Origin: Halogeometricum rufum
Lineage (GTDB): Archaea > Halobacteriota > Halobacteria > Halobacteriales > Haloferacaceae
Length of the DNA: 64,000 nucleotides
Assembly (NCBI RefSeq): GCF_900112175.1
Contig: NZ_FOYT01000001.1
Span: 992,001-1,056,000 of the forward strand
Reading direction: 5' to 3'
Below, piece after piece: positions 1 to 7,974 of this stretch. The notes beneath the pieces were generated by a model, which was not told the origin of the DNA, did no database searches, and saw nothing but the letters and a program-made list of their open reading frames with translations. Made by a program: the position numbers and the translations under genes. Every line of letters begins with the position of its first letter. Positions within the stretch are counted from its first letter, which is position 1.

Positions 1-1456
1 GTTCGGCGGCCTCGGGGATGGAGACGTTCACCTTCACCTCCGTGGCGGTCATCGGCTTGACGGGCGTCTTCGGCCGCGCCTCCTCGATGGGTTCGCGTTG
101 CTCCTCTTTCAGTTCGGCCCCCTCTCTGACGGTCCCCTTGTCGCCGTCGATGGTGATGGGCTGACCCTCCTCTATCTCGCGGGTGGCCGACCCGGTGCCG
201 ACGACGGCGGGGACGCCGAGTTCGCGCGAGACGATGGCCGCGTGCGAGGTCATCCCGCCCTCGTCGGTGACGATGCCCGCCGCGCGCTTCATCGCGGGTA
301 CCATGTCCGGCATCGTCATCTCGGTGACGATGATGTCGCCGTCCGACACCTGGTCGAGGTGGTCGAGTTTGGTGACGATGCGGGCGTTGCCGGCGGCGAT
401 GCCGGGACTCGCGCCGAGGCCGCGGAGTATCATGTCTCCCGACGTCTCGCCGGCCTGTCCGTTCGCGGCCCCGCCGTCGCCGGCGGCCGCCTGCGCCGCC
501 TCCTCCTCGCCGTCGGAGATGGTCGTGATGGGCCGCGACTGGAGCATGTACACGTCGCCGTCGTAGATGGCCCACTCGACGTCCTGCGGTTCGCCGTAGT
601 GGTCCTCGACGCGTTCGCCGAGTTCGACCAGTCGGCCGATTTCGTCCTCGTCGAGGACGCGGGCGCTCCGCTTGTCGTCGGAGACCTCGCGTTCGACCGT
701 CTGCCCGGTCTCGACGTCCTTCTCCATCATCATCTTCTTGTCCGCGACGGTGGCCGTCTCGACCTCGCCAGACTCGCGGTCGACGACGTAGTTGTCGGGC
801 GAGACGGACCCCGAGACGACGGCCTCGCCGAGGCCCCAGGCGGCCTCGATGATGATGCGCGGTTCGCCCGTGGAGGGGTGCGAGGTGAACATCACGCCGG
901 ACTTCTCGGCGTCCACCATCTCCTGGACGACGACGGCGATGTCGACTTCGTGGTGGGGGAACCCCTTCCGATTCCGGTAGTATATCGCGCGCTGGGAGAA
1001 CAGCGACGCCCAGCACTCCTTGACTCGTTCGATGAGGGCGTCTCGCTGGACGTTCAGGAACGTCTCTTGCTGTCCGGCGAACGACGCGTCCGGGAGGTCT
1101 TCGGCCGTCGCCGACGACCTGACGGCGACGAACGCCTCGCCGTCCCCGACGTCCTCGTAGGCGGCGAGAATCTCCTCGCCGACGGCGTCGGGAACCGGCG
1201 TCTCCATGATGAGTTCGTGTGCCCGTTCGTGCGCTTGCTTCAACGCCGCGGAGTCCTCGTGGTCCACGTCGACGGCGTCGAAGAGTTCCTCGTCGATACC
1301 CGCGTCCTCGATGAACGAACGGTACGTCCCGGCGGTCACGACGAACCCCGGCGGGACGGGGAGACCCGCGGAGGTAAGTTCGCCGAGTGAGGCACCTTTT
1401 CCGCCGACTGTGCCCAAGTCGTCGGCGCGTACGTCGTCCAGCCAAACTACAGCCAT
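1..1456 (-). CDS. ppsA: Phosphoenolpyruvate synthase, 5' part (gene runs off the window start)
   Basis: Makes phosphoenolpyruvate from pyruvate, ATP and water for gluconeogenesis, in the cytoplasm. About 485 N-terminal residues are visible. The protein opens MAVVWLDDV followed by a GGKGASLGE motif, typical of the ATP-grasp pyruvate-binding domain, and has AVRSSATAEDLPDASFAGQQ-type signatures near residue 120. An acidic, Ala/Gly-rich linker (about residues 325-350) leads to the swivelling phosphohistidine domain with GGMTSHAA; the phosphorylated His is about residue 405. The C-terminal PEP-binding barrel lies outside the window. The ATG was chosen because the conserved N-terminus starts there and the upstream sequence is AT-rich and promoter-like. 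No intein is present in the visible part. Confidence 0.93.
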   Translation of the reverse strand, partial: MAVVWLDDVRADDLGTVGGKGASLGELTSAGLPVPPGFVVTAGTYRSFIEDAGIDEELFDAVDVDHEDSAALKQAHERAHELIMETPVPDAVGEEILAAYEDVGDGEAFVAVRSSATAEDLPDASFAGQQETFLNVQRDALIERVKECWASLFSQRAIYYRNRKGFPHHEVDIAVVVQEMVDAEKSGVMFTSHPSTGEPRIIIEAAWGLGEAVVSGSVSPDNYVVDRESGEVETATVADKKMMMEKDVETGQTVEREVSDDKRSARVLDEDEIGRLVELGERVEDHYGEPQDVEWAIYDGDVYMLQSRPITTISDGEEEAAQAAAGDGGAANGQAGETSGDMILRGLGASPGIAAGNARIVTKLDHLDQVSDGDIIVTEMTMPDMVPAMKRAAGIVTDEGGMTSHAAIVSRELGVPAVVGTGSATREIEEGQPITIDGDKGTVREGAELKEEQREPIEEARPKTPVKPMTATEVKVNVSIPEAAE

Positions 1457-1559
1457 TAGCGTTCGTCAATGATTGTAAGCCCTCATAAGTACTTTCCGAA
1501 CAACTCCAACGTGAATTATACTATACTCGGCTCCGAGTACGTAATTCTCGCCGGAATCG

Positions 1560-1811
1560 TCACTCGCCGGCACGCCGTTCGCTGCCGTGGGTTTCGCAGA
1601 GAATCTCGCCGGTTTCAGGGTCCAGATAAAACGGTTTGCCGGTGCGTACCGCGGCCCCGCAGACCGCACAGCCGTCGTCGTGTCGGAGGAAGTACTTCCC
1701 CGCCGCGCGGCCCGTCTCCAGTCGGTCCGCCTCGACGGCGACGCGCGTGAGTCCCTCGCCTATCTGCGTCCGGTCCGGTCCGTCGGCCTCCTCGAAGCGT
1801 ATCGGTCGCAC
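1560..1811 (-). CDS. Small haloarchaeal zinc-finger-like protein, 83 residues
   Basis: Function unknown. The acidic N-terminal half (RFEEADGPD, then a predicted helix TRVAVEADRLETG) is followed by a compact C-terminal module with C48-x2-C51 and C72-x2-H75, a likely C2CH zinc site around FYLDPETGE. The open frame continues further upstream, but only from the GTG at 1811 does the protein look haloarchaeal; the upstream part overlaps the divergent J-domain gene on the other strand and reads as antisense shadow. The gene stands alone between ppsA and the J-domain gene. Zinc binding is inferred from residue spacing only. Confidence 0.7.
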   Translation of the reverse strand: MRPIRFEEADGPDRTQIGEGLTRVAVEADRLETGRAAGKYFLRHDDGCAVCGAAVRTGKPFYLDPETGEILCETHGSERRAGE

Positions 1812-1889
1812 GGGTGAGACGACGGGCGGAAACCGCGTAAACCCCCCGTCGGCGAGAGCTTCTTTACCACGGGGGACCTCACTACTCGT

Positions 1890-2498
1890 GTGCTGCTCGA
1901 CTGGGTATCGCTGGTGCCGGGATGGCTCGTCTTCGGCGTCGTCGGCGGACTCGTCGCCTCCGTGTTCGTGGCCGGCGTGTTCGTCGTCGGCGGCCGTCTG
2001 TTCCCCGACGAGCCGATTTCGCGGGGGAGTATCGACGGTGCCGGCCGTCGCCGGATGGAGATACGCGACTACCTTCGAGAGATAGGCGAACCGTTCGCAG
2101 AGGACCACCCGATTCACGGCGAGACGGTCGAGTTCTACCTCCCGGGGCGCGACGTGGCCGTCACGTTCGACGCGCAGGCCTACTTCCGCCTCGAACGCGC
2201 CGGGACGTACACGGTGCTGTGCGAACACGAGATGCCCGCCCGCGGACTCGGCCGCCGCTTCCCGTTCGAGGTTCCGGAACTCGAACAGCGCCCGCCCGCC
2301 CCCGACGACCCCGTCGCGACGGCGTTCGACCACCTCGACCTCCCGCAGAGCGCCAGTCCGTCGGAGGTCAAGAGCGCCTACCGCGAGAAGGTGAAGACGG
2401 CTCACCCCGACCACGGCGGGTCGCAGTCGGAGTTCCAGCGACTGCAGGAGGCGTACGCGACGGCCAGAGAACACGCGGAGCGGGCGATAGCCTCCTGA
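1890..2498 (+). CDS. Membrane-anchored J-domain protein
   Basis: A 202-residue protein with one or two hydrophobic segments at residues 5-35, a middle domain of unknown fold (about 55-135), and a C-terminal J domain (about 144-197) that keeps the HPD tripeptide at 172-174. J domains stimulate the ATPase of Hsp70 (DnaK); here the co-chaperone would work at the membrane surface. There is no Gly/Phe region and no zinc domain, so this is not DnaJ itself. The GTG at 1890 is used because the hydrophobic anchor begins immediately after it. Divergent from the small zinc-finger gene. J-domain assignment is firm; the client is unknown. Confidence 0.85.
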   Translation: MLLDWVSLVPGWLVFGVVGGLVASVFVAGVFVVGGRLFPDEPISRGSIDGAGRRRMEIRDYLREIGEPFAEDHPIHGETVEFYLPGRDVAVTFDAQAYFRLERAGTYTVLCEHEMPARGLGRRFPFEVPELEQRPPAPDDPVATAFDHLDLPQSASPSEVKSAYREKVKTAHPDHGGSQSEFQRLQEAYATAREHAERAIAS

Positions 2499-2547
2499 CG
2501 ACTCCACGTCGCGGTCGTCGCTGCTCCGCCTCTCCCTGCGCCGCCGT

Positions 2548-3342
2548 TCACTCCGCCGCGCGCGCCGCCTCCGTCACCTCGTAGAGGACGTCACCGTCGC
2601 GGAGGGCGTCCGTCACGCGCCCAACGAGGTCCGTCGTCGCCACGACGACGCTCTCGAGGCCGCGCGCCGCCGCTTCGGCCGCCACGTCGCCCGCCGCCAG
2701 CGACGTCTCGACGTCGACGTCCGCCTTCCGCAGGGCGACGACGGCTTCGACGCCCGCGGCGACGACCACGTCCGCGTCGTCGCACGCCGCCGCCAGCGAC
2801 GCCCCGTCGAGGGCGCGACTGCCGCCCGAACGCGCGGGGGGCACCTGAACGACGGTGACGCCGCCGGGGTCCATCTCGATGACGCCCTCGAAGCCGGTGA
2901 TGCTCACGTCCTCGCCCGCCTCGGCGTCCGTCGTCGCCACGCCGGTGGCCGGGCCGCCCTCGCCGGGCGTCGCGTGCAGGAGTCCCCTGCGGAGCGTGAG
3001 CGTCACCGTCTCGCCGGCGGCCACGTCCTCGGTGGCGATGGCGGCGTCCTCCTGGACGCTCTCCAACACGTCGTCGGTGACGTGGTCGGCGAACCGCCGG
3101 AGGTCCTTGGCCTCCTGAAACAGCCAGTCGACCCCCTCCTTCGTGACGCGGTACCGCGACCGACCCTCCTTCTCGACGTACCCGTCCTCGACGAGTTGCC
3201 GCGTGTACTCGCTGACGGCCTGACTCGTCACGCCCACCGCCTCGGCGACTTCGCCCTGACTCACCGCTGGCTGTCGGTCGGCGATTTCGACGAGGATACG
3301 CAGACGCGTCGCCGTCCGTTTGTCTTCGAGGGCACCGCTCAT
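2548..3342 (-). CDS. Winged-helix transcriptional regulator with a C-terminal ligand-binding-like domain
   Basis: 264 residues. The first 70 residues form a MarR/Lrp-like winged helix (SQGEVAEAVGVTSQAVSEYTR recognition region, then a wing VEKEGRSRYRVTKEG). The rest is an alpha/beta domain of about 190 residues rich in Val, Ala and Asp, apparently a sensor domain restricted to haloarchaea (from memory, a DUF7839-like family; unverified). The ATG at 3342 directly precedes the HTH; upstream codons extend the frame but overlap the opposite-strand phosphoesterase leader. Target genes and ligand are unknown. It is divergent from the phosphoesterase gene and may share its promoter region. Confidence 0.85.
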   Translation of the reverse strand: MSGALEDKRTATRLRILVEIADRQPAVSQGEVAEAVGVTSQAVSEYTRQLVEDGYVEKEGRSRYRVTKEGVDWLFQEAKDLRRFADHVTDDVLESVQEDAAIATEDVAAGETVTLTLRRGLLHATPGEGGPATGVATTDAEAGEDVSITGFEGVIEMDPGGVTVVQVPPARSGGSRALDGASLAAACDDADVVVAAGVEAVVALRKADVDVETSLAAGDVAAEAAARGLESVVVATTDLVGRVTDALRDGDVLYEVTEAARAAE

Positions 3343-3502
3343 ACCCGTGGGGAGGGAGTGCGCGATGAAAAATCCCCCCGACCCGTCGCCGTCCGCCGTC
3401 AGTCGTCGCGGGGGCGTCGCCCGACGCCACCGCACCGCCCGACGCCACCGCCCGACGCCCGCGAACGCCACCGCTTTGCGCGTCCGGCGCCTTCCCTCCC
3501 GC

Positions 3503-4213
3503 GTGGACGACGTGACCTACCGCGACAGGGCGGTGTACCTCCCCGCGGCGGAGACGCTCGTCGTCGCGGACCTGCACGTCGGCCGCGCCGAAGCCTCCGA
3601 CGTGGCGTTCCCCCTCGGCGAGGGCACCGACCTCCGGGAGCGACTCGCCGCGCTGGTCGGTACGTTCGACCCCGGGGCAGTCGTGTTCGCGGGCGACGTG
3701 CTCCACCGGTTCGACACGGCCACCGCCGCCGCCGAGTCGGGACTGGCCGACCTCGTGCGCGTCTGCCGGGAGGCGGGCGCCGAACCGGTCCTCGTCCGCG
3801 GGAACCACGACACGGTGCTGGAGACGGTGTGGGACGGCGACGTGTTCGACGAGTACGTCGTCGGGTCGGCGGGCGACGCCGGCGACTCGGGCGTCGTCGT
3901 CTGCCACGGCCACGCCGACCCCGAGGCGGACGCCTCGCTGTACGTCGTCGGCCACCTCCACCCGGCGATAACCATCGAGGGCCGCCGCCGGCCGTGTTAT
4001 CTCTACGGCGACGCCGCCCACCGCGGCGCCGACGTGCTGGTCCTGCCGGCGTTCACCCGCCTCGCCGCGGGCGTGCCGGTCAACGGGATGCGCGGGGAGA
4101 CGCGCTCACCGCTGGTCGACGACGTGGACGCCTTCCGACCACTCGTCTACGACGAGGACGCCGAGGAGACGCTGTCGTTCCCGCCGCTGGGAGAGTTCCG
4201 CCGGATGCTGTGA
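3503..4213 (+). CDS. Metallophosphoesterase (ICC-like, COG1407 type)
   Basis: A 236-residue calcineurin-like phosphoesterase. Metal-binding motifs are in order: D23-L-H25 (DLHVGR), GDVLH at 64-68, GNHD at 100-103, CHGH at 134-137 and GHLHP at 150-154. The substrate is not evident; relatives act on cyclic nucleotides or nucleic acid ends. The GTG at 3503 was chosen because the residues upstream in the same frame are low-complexity Arg/Pro and overlap the divergent regulator. Ends 45 bases before the convergent FAD oxidoreductase gene. Confidence 0.85.
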   Translation: MDDVTYRDRAVYLPAAETLVVADLHVGRAEASDVAFPLGEGTDLRERLAALVGTFDPGAVVFAGDVLHRFDTATAAAESGLADLVRVCREAGAEPVLVRGNHDTVLETVWDGDVFDEYVVGSAGDAGDSGVVVCHGHADPEADASLYVVGHLHPAITIEGRRRPCYLYGDAAHRGADVLVLPAFTRLAAGVPVNGMRGETRSPLVDDVDAFRPLVYDEDAEETLSFPPLGEFRRML

Positions 4214-4258
4214 CTGTCCTCTGGGCCGTCGTTCGGCTCGGCCGACGGCTCTCTCACG

Positions 4259-5584
4259 TCACTCCGCGTCGGACAGAATCGCCGCCGCGGCCTCGCGTCC
4301 GCTCCGCATCGCCCCCTGAATCGACGACCACGCGGTGTAGTCGCCCGCGAGGTACGTCCGCCCGCCGGGTGCGCGGTAGTCCGGGAGGGCGTCGTGGACG
4401 CCCGGCGGTTGAGCGAACTGGGCGAACTCGATGCGGTCGGTGTGGAGCGGTTCCAGGTCGGCGAACGAGCGGTCGGGATACCACGAGGCAAGCGTCGCCT
4501 TCGTCCGCGTCGCCAGTTCCGAGGCGTCGCGGTCCAGCGCGGACGCGCCGAGGAACGTCGCGTTCAGGAGTTCGGCGTCGTCGGGGGCGTACTCCGGCGC
4601 TACCTCGCTCATCGGGACGACGGTGTTCGGCGCGTCGTCGCCGGCGTTGAGCAGAATCTTCCTCCGCGTCCCCAGTTTCGCGCCCTTCGGGAGGCGGTAG
4701 TACTGCGTGACGCTGCTGCGCGCCTCGGTCGGAATCAGGTCCACGCCGGTCAGCCGTCGGGCCTCCCTCGGGTCGGTGGCGACGAGGGCGGCGTCGGCGT
4801 CGACCGTCTCGCCGCCCGCGGTGACGGTGACGCCGCCGGTCGCTCGGCCGGTCGCGGCGCCCGCACCGTCGTCGGCGTCCGTTTCGGTCGCGTCCACGAC
4901 CTGCTCGACGCCGGTCTCGGTGGCTATCTCCGCGCCCGCCTCGCGGGCCGCCGCGGCCAACTGCTCGGGAATCGCGCCAATCCCCTCGGCGGGGACGCCT
5001 ATCTCGCCCTCGCTCAGCATCTTGAAGGTGTACTCGAAGACGCGCTTGGAGGTGGCGAGCGACCGGTCCAGCGTGATTCCGCCGTAGAACGGCGCGACGA
5101 AGTTCTCGACGTACCCATCGGAGAACCCCCACTCGCGCAGGTAGTCGCGGATACTGTCGTCCGCGCTGTCGAATATCTCCGCCTCGTCCATCGACCCGAC
5201 GTGCTGGCGGAGCGCCAGCGTGCGGAGTTTGTCGGTGGTCGTCACCTCGCGGTTCAACAGCGACGCGACGGCGGCGCGCGGGTCCCGTATCGGGTCCGAC
5301 AGCGTCGAGCGCTGGCCGGGGCGGGCGACGACCGCACCGGGCGAGAAGTAGCGCATGTCCAGCGCCGACAGGTCGAGTTCGCGGCGCACGGCGGGGTAGC
5401 CGGTGAACAGCACCTGGAATCCCCTGTCGAAGGTGAAGCCGTCCCGCTCCTGCGTCCGAACGCGGCCGCCGACGCCGGGTCGTCGCTCGAACACGGTCAC
5501 GTCCGCGCCTGCCTCGGCGAGGTGTCGCGCCGCGACGAGGCCCGCGAGGCCCGCGCCGGCGACGACGACGCTGTCTCCGTCCAT
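4259..5584 (-). CDS. FAD-dependent amine-oxidase/phytoene-desaturase-like oxidoreductase
   Basis: 441 residues. The N-terminus has a dinucleotide-binding GAGLAG motif (10-15), the following strand ends in VFER, and there is a GGRVRTQ motif, as in flavin-containing amine oxidases and protoporphyrinogen oxidase/desaturase relatives. The C-terminal FAD-contacting motif TYLAGDYTAW-SSIQGAMRSG is intact. Substrate unknown: carotenoid, porphyrin or amine chemistry are all possible. Haloarchaea make C50 carotenoids, but no carotenoid genes lie nearby. A second in-frame ATG eight codons upstream (5608) is possible; the downstream one is preferred because the family begins close to the FAD strand. Confidence 0.85.
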   Translation of the reverse strand: MDGDSVVVAGAGLAGLVAARHLAEAGADVTVFERRPGVGGRVRTQERDGFTFDRGFQVLFTGYPAVRRELDLSALDMRYFSPGAVVARPGQRSTLSDPIRDPRAAVASLLNREVTTTDKLRTLALRQHVGSMDEAEIFDSADDSIRDYLREWGFSDGYVENFVAPFYGGITLDRSLATSKRVFEYTFKMLSEGEIGVPAEGIGAIPEQLAAAAREAGAEIATETGVEQVVDATETDADDGAGAATGRATGGVTVTAGGETVDADAALVATDPREARRLTGVDLIPTEARSSVTQYYRLPKGAKLGTRRKILLNAGDDAPNTVVPMSEVAPEYAPDDAELLNATFLGASALDRDASELATRTKATLASWYPDRSFADLEPLHTDRIEFAQFAQPPGVHDALPDYRAPGGRTYLAGDYTAWSSIQGAMRSGREAAAAILSDAE

Positions 5585-5670
5585 ACGTCCGCGTCGTCCG
5601 GCGAACACAAAAGAGGGACGGGGTTCCGGAACGGCCGCGGGGGGCGATCACCGAACGTCGGAACTGGCGG

Positions 5671-6405
5671 TCAGTCGCTACTCTCCGCCGCTCCCTCGCC
5701 GTTCCCCTGTTGGAGGCGCTTCCACTCCTGGTGGCCCTGTTTGAGGATGTCGTAGGCGGCGTCGCGCGAGTCCCAGCCCTCGATCACGATCTCTGCGTCG
5801 CCGGGTTCCAGGTTCTTGTAGGTACGGAAGAACTCCTCGATGACGTTCTGCTGGTGTTCGGGGATGTCCTCACGCGCCTCGATGTGCCCGAACCGCGGGT
5901 CGTCGGCGGGCACGCCGATTATCTTGTCGTCTTTCTCGCCCGTATCGTTCATCCGGATGACCGCGACCGGGCGAAGGTCGAAGATGCAGCCCGTGAACAG
6001 TCCGTCCTCGGTCAGCGCCAGGAAGTCGAGCGGGTCGCCGTCGCCGCCGGCCGTCTGCGTGAAGAAGCCGTAGTCACCCGGGTAGACGACCGAACTGTAG
6101 AGCGCGCGGTCGAGTATGAAGCCCGGAATGTCCTTTCGGTACTCGTACTTGATCTGTCCGCCTTTCTCTATCGCGGCGACGGCCGTCGCCGTCTGCGGGA
6201 AGTTGTCGGTCTGTTCGACACCGTCGACCAGGTTCGTGGGTTCGTGAGAGCTCATCGAATCGGATCCGCCTTGCTTCGCGTGCGCGTTGCCGTCTTCAGA
6301 AGCTGCTGTGCGCCCAACTGCCGACATCCCTGCCAGGCTTCCCACGCCCGCGAGGAACGAGCGACGAGAGCCCGACGGTACCAGGCCGCTGTTGTCGTCC
6401 GCCAT
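5671..6405 (-). CDS. ppa: Inorganic pyrophosphatase with a Tat signal peptide (predicted exported)
   Basis: Hydrolyses pyrophosphate to two phosphates; soluble family I fold. All catalytic positions of the E. coli enzyme can be matched: K86/E88 (KYEY), R100, Y112, D122-x-D124-x2-D127 (DGDPLD), D154, D159, K161, and Y196-K197. The unusual part is the N-terminus: SRRSFL at 13-18 followed by a mild hydrophobic stretch and a polar linker to about residue 60, a twin-arginine export signal as on haloarchaeal secreted proteins. An internal ATG at codon 51 (MSSHEPTNL) could yield a cytoplasmic form, but no clear ribosome site precedes it. The gene is monocistronic with an AT-rich promoter. Confidence 0.9.
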   Translation of the reverse strand: MADDNSGLVPSGSRRSFLAGVGSLAGMSAVGRTAASEDGNAHAKQGGSDSMSSHEPTNLVDGVEQTDNFPQTATAVAAIEKGGQIKYEYRKDIPGFILDRALYSSVVYPGDYGFFTQTAGGDGDPLDFLALTEDGLFTGCIFDLRPVAVIRMNDTGEKDDKIIGVPADDPRFGHIEAREDIPEHQQNVIEEFFRTYKNLEPGDAEIVIEGWDSRDAAYDILKQGHQEWKRLQQGNGEGAAESSD

Positions 6406-6718
6406 GCGCCTACAGCTCCAGGCACGAAATTATTAGAATTTTATAATAGTCTAAAATAACACTAACACCAGAATGAATCAATGGGTAACGGTACATATTA
6501 ATCGAGGAGACGACTGTACGGAAATCGTACTAGTCTACCCCGTTCGTCGGTGAGAGCCGCTCTCTGTGGTATGCCCCCGTCGAAACACCGGCTCGGTTAT
6601 GTTTCCGAGTGCGGGGCTGACGGTACGCGCTGTACCGACCCCCGAGCAAAGCGTGGCCCGGGGTCAGCGGGAGGCGGGAAATGACCAGACGTTAGTCCGT
6701 CGGCCCGTAGCCTCCACC
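6406..6718. other. Intergenic region between divergent genes (313 bases)
   Basis: Unusually AT-rich for this genome on its left side (about 6420-6510), which carries the promoter of the pyrophosphatase on the minus strand. A perfect 6-5-6 inverted repeat (CGGTAC, GTACCG) lies at 6621-6637. A GTTAGTC element near 6690 sits about 30 bases before the threonine-synthase-like start and is a plausible weak TATA box for leaderless transcription. No convincing small gene was found; the open frame from 6566 is just the upstream extension of the next gene. Confidence 0.6.
6441..6450 (-). promoter_or_regulatory. TATA box of the exported pyrophosphatase
   Basis: Reads ACTATTATAA on the minus strand within a long A+T run, about 36 bases before the ATG, implying a very short leader. 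The strongest TATA-like element in this part of the window. Confidence 0.55.
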
Positions 6719-7894
6719 ATGGACACGAGCGAGGCGTTTCGCGGACTGGAGTGCGCCGAGACGGGCGAGCGATACGACGCGACGGCGACGGGCGAGAGCG
6801 ACGCCGGCGCGCACCTGACGCCGGTGTACGACTTCGACGCCGTCGACTGGGGCGACGGCGCTCTCTCGGACCGGCCGACGGACACGATGTGGCGCTACGC
6901 GGACCTCCTGCCGTTCGCGTCCCCGCTGACGGCCGACGAGGGGGCGACGCCGTTGGTGGAGTCGGCGGCACTCGCCGACGAACTCGGCGTCGGGACGCTC
7001 TCGGTGAAGGACGAGGGGCGCAACCCGACGGGCACCGTCCTCGACAGGGGACTGTCGCCCGCCGTCACCGACGCGCGCGAGGCGGACGCCGAACTGGTCG
7101 CCCTCGCCGCCGCGGGGAACGCGGGACAGTCCGCGGCGTCGTACGCCGGGATGGCCGGGCTTCGCTCCTACGCGTTCGTCCCCTCCCGCGCGCCGTTCTC
7201 GAACAAGGCGATGGTGAACGTCCACGGCGGGGAGATGCGCGTCGTCGGCGGGCGGTACCCCGACGCCGAGGACGGACTACACGAGCAACTGCAGTCCGAC
7301 TGGTTCACGCTGCAGGAGTTCGACAACCCGTACCGCCACGACGGTATCAAGACGCTGGCGTTCGAGGTGGCCGAGTCGCTGGACTGGACGGTGCCCGACG
7401 CCGTCGTCGTCCCGGCGAGTACGGGCGAAGTCGTCGTCGGCGTCGCGCAGGGCTTCCGCGAACTCCGTGAACTCGGCCTCGTCGACGCGGTGCCGCCGTT
7501 GTACGCCGCGCAGGCGTCCGGGTGTGCGCCCATCTACGCCGCCCACGAACGCGGCGAACGCGACGTCGAGGCGTGGGCGAACCCCGACACCATCGTCGGC
7601 GAGTTGGAGATTCCCGACCCGAAGGGCGGCGCCGCCGCCGTTCAGGCCGTCGAGGAGGCGGGCGGCGACGTCCTCGCCGTGGACGACGACGACATCCTCG
7701 AGAGCGCCGTCGTCGCCGCGCAGACGGCGGGCGTCGAAGTCGGCACCGCGGGCGGCGCGGCGATGGCCGCCGCGTGGCGACTCGCCGAGGAGGGCGTCGT
7801 GGACGAAACCGACCACGTGGTCGTCGTAAACACCGAGTCCGGGACGAAGACGGCAGATATCCTTCGAAGCCACCTGATGGGTCAAGGAATCTGA
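6719..7894 (+). CDS. Threonine-synthase-like fold type II PLP protein, catalytic lysine replaced
   Basis: 391 residues, full length for a threonine synthase and clearly related: VKDEGRNPTG at 96-105, the Asn-loop AAGNAGQSAASYAG (131-144), a glycine/serine-rich PASTGEVVVGVAQGF cofactor-phosphate loop, and a C-terminal NTESGTKT. The family consensus following NPTG is SFKDRG, whose Lys forms the Schiff base with pyridoxal phosphate. Here it is TVLDRG, with Leu108 in place of that Lys; the codons read ACC GTC CTC GAC AGG GGA. The protein may be a pseudoenzyme, a regulator or a non-PLP protein. The ATG at 6719 has a TATA-like element 30 bases upstream; the upstream in-frame extension looks non-coding. 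Confidence 0.8.
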   Translation: MDTSEAFRGLECAETGERYDATATGESDAGAHLTPVYDFDAVDWGDGALSDRPTDTMWRYADLLPFASPLTADEGATPLVESAALADELGVGTLSVKDEGRNPTGTVLDRGLSPAVTDAREADAELVALAAAGNAGQSAASYAGMAGLRSYAFVPSRAPFSNKAMVNVHGGEMRVVGGRYPDAEDGLHEQLQSDWFTLQEFDNPYRHDGIKTLAFEVAESLDWTVPDAVVVPASTGEVVVGVAQGFRELRELGLVDAVPPLYAAQASGCAPIYAAHERGERDVEAWANPDTIVGELEIPDPKGGAAAVQAVEEAGGDVLAVDDDDILESAVVAAQTAGVEVGTAGGAAMAAAWRLAEEGVVDETDHVVVVNTESGTKTADILRSHLMGQGI

Positions 7895-7952
7895 ACCTGC
7901 GACGGCGCTTCGTCACGTAATCGACCACTATTATTCCCAGCAGGTTTTTGTT

Positions 7953-7966
7953 TTAGACCCGTCTAA
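7953..7966. promoter_or_regulatory. Perfect inverted repeat, likely operator of the metal-responsive regulator
   Basis: TTAGAC-CC-GTCTAA, a 6-2-6 palindrome ending nine bases before the DtxR-family ATG and just after a TATA-like TTATTC stretch near 7931. Position over the transcription start suggests repression by steric block. DtxR/SirR/Idr-type regulators bind similar TTAG/CTAA dyads, so autoregulation of the regulator-transporter operon is likely. Confidence 0.7.
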
Positions 7967-7974
7967 TCCGCCGT

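Noticed and set aside
1466-1669. 67-codon minus-strand ORF upstream of ppsA
   Set aside because: Overlaps the ppsA promoter region and the small zinc-finger gene in a different frame; the composition is not haloarchaeal.
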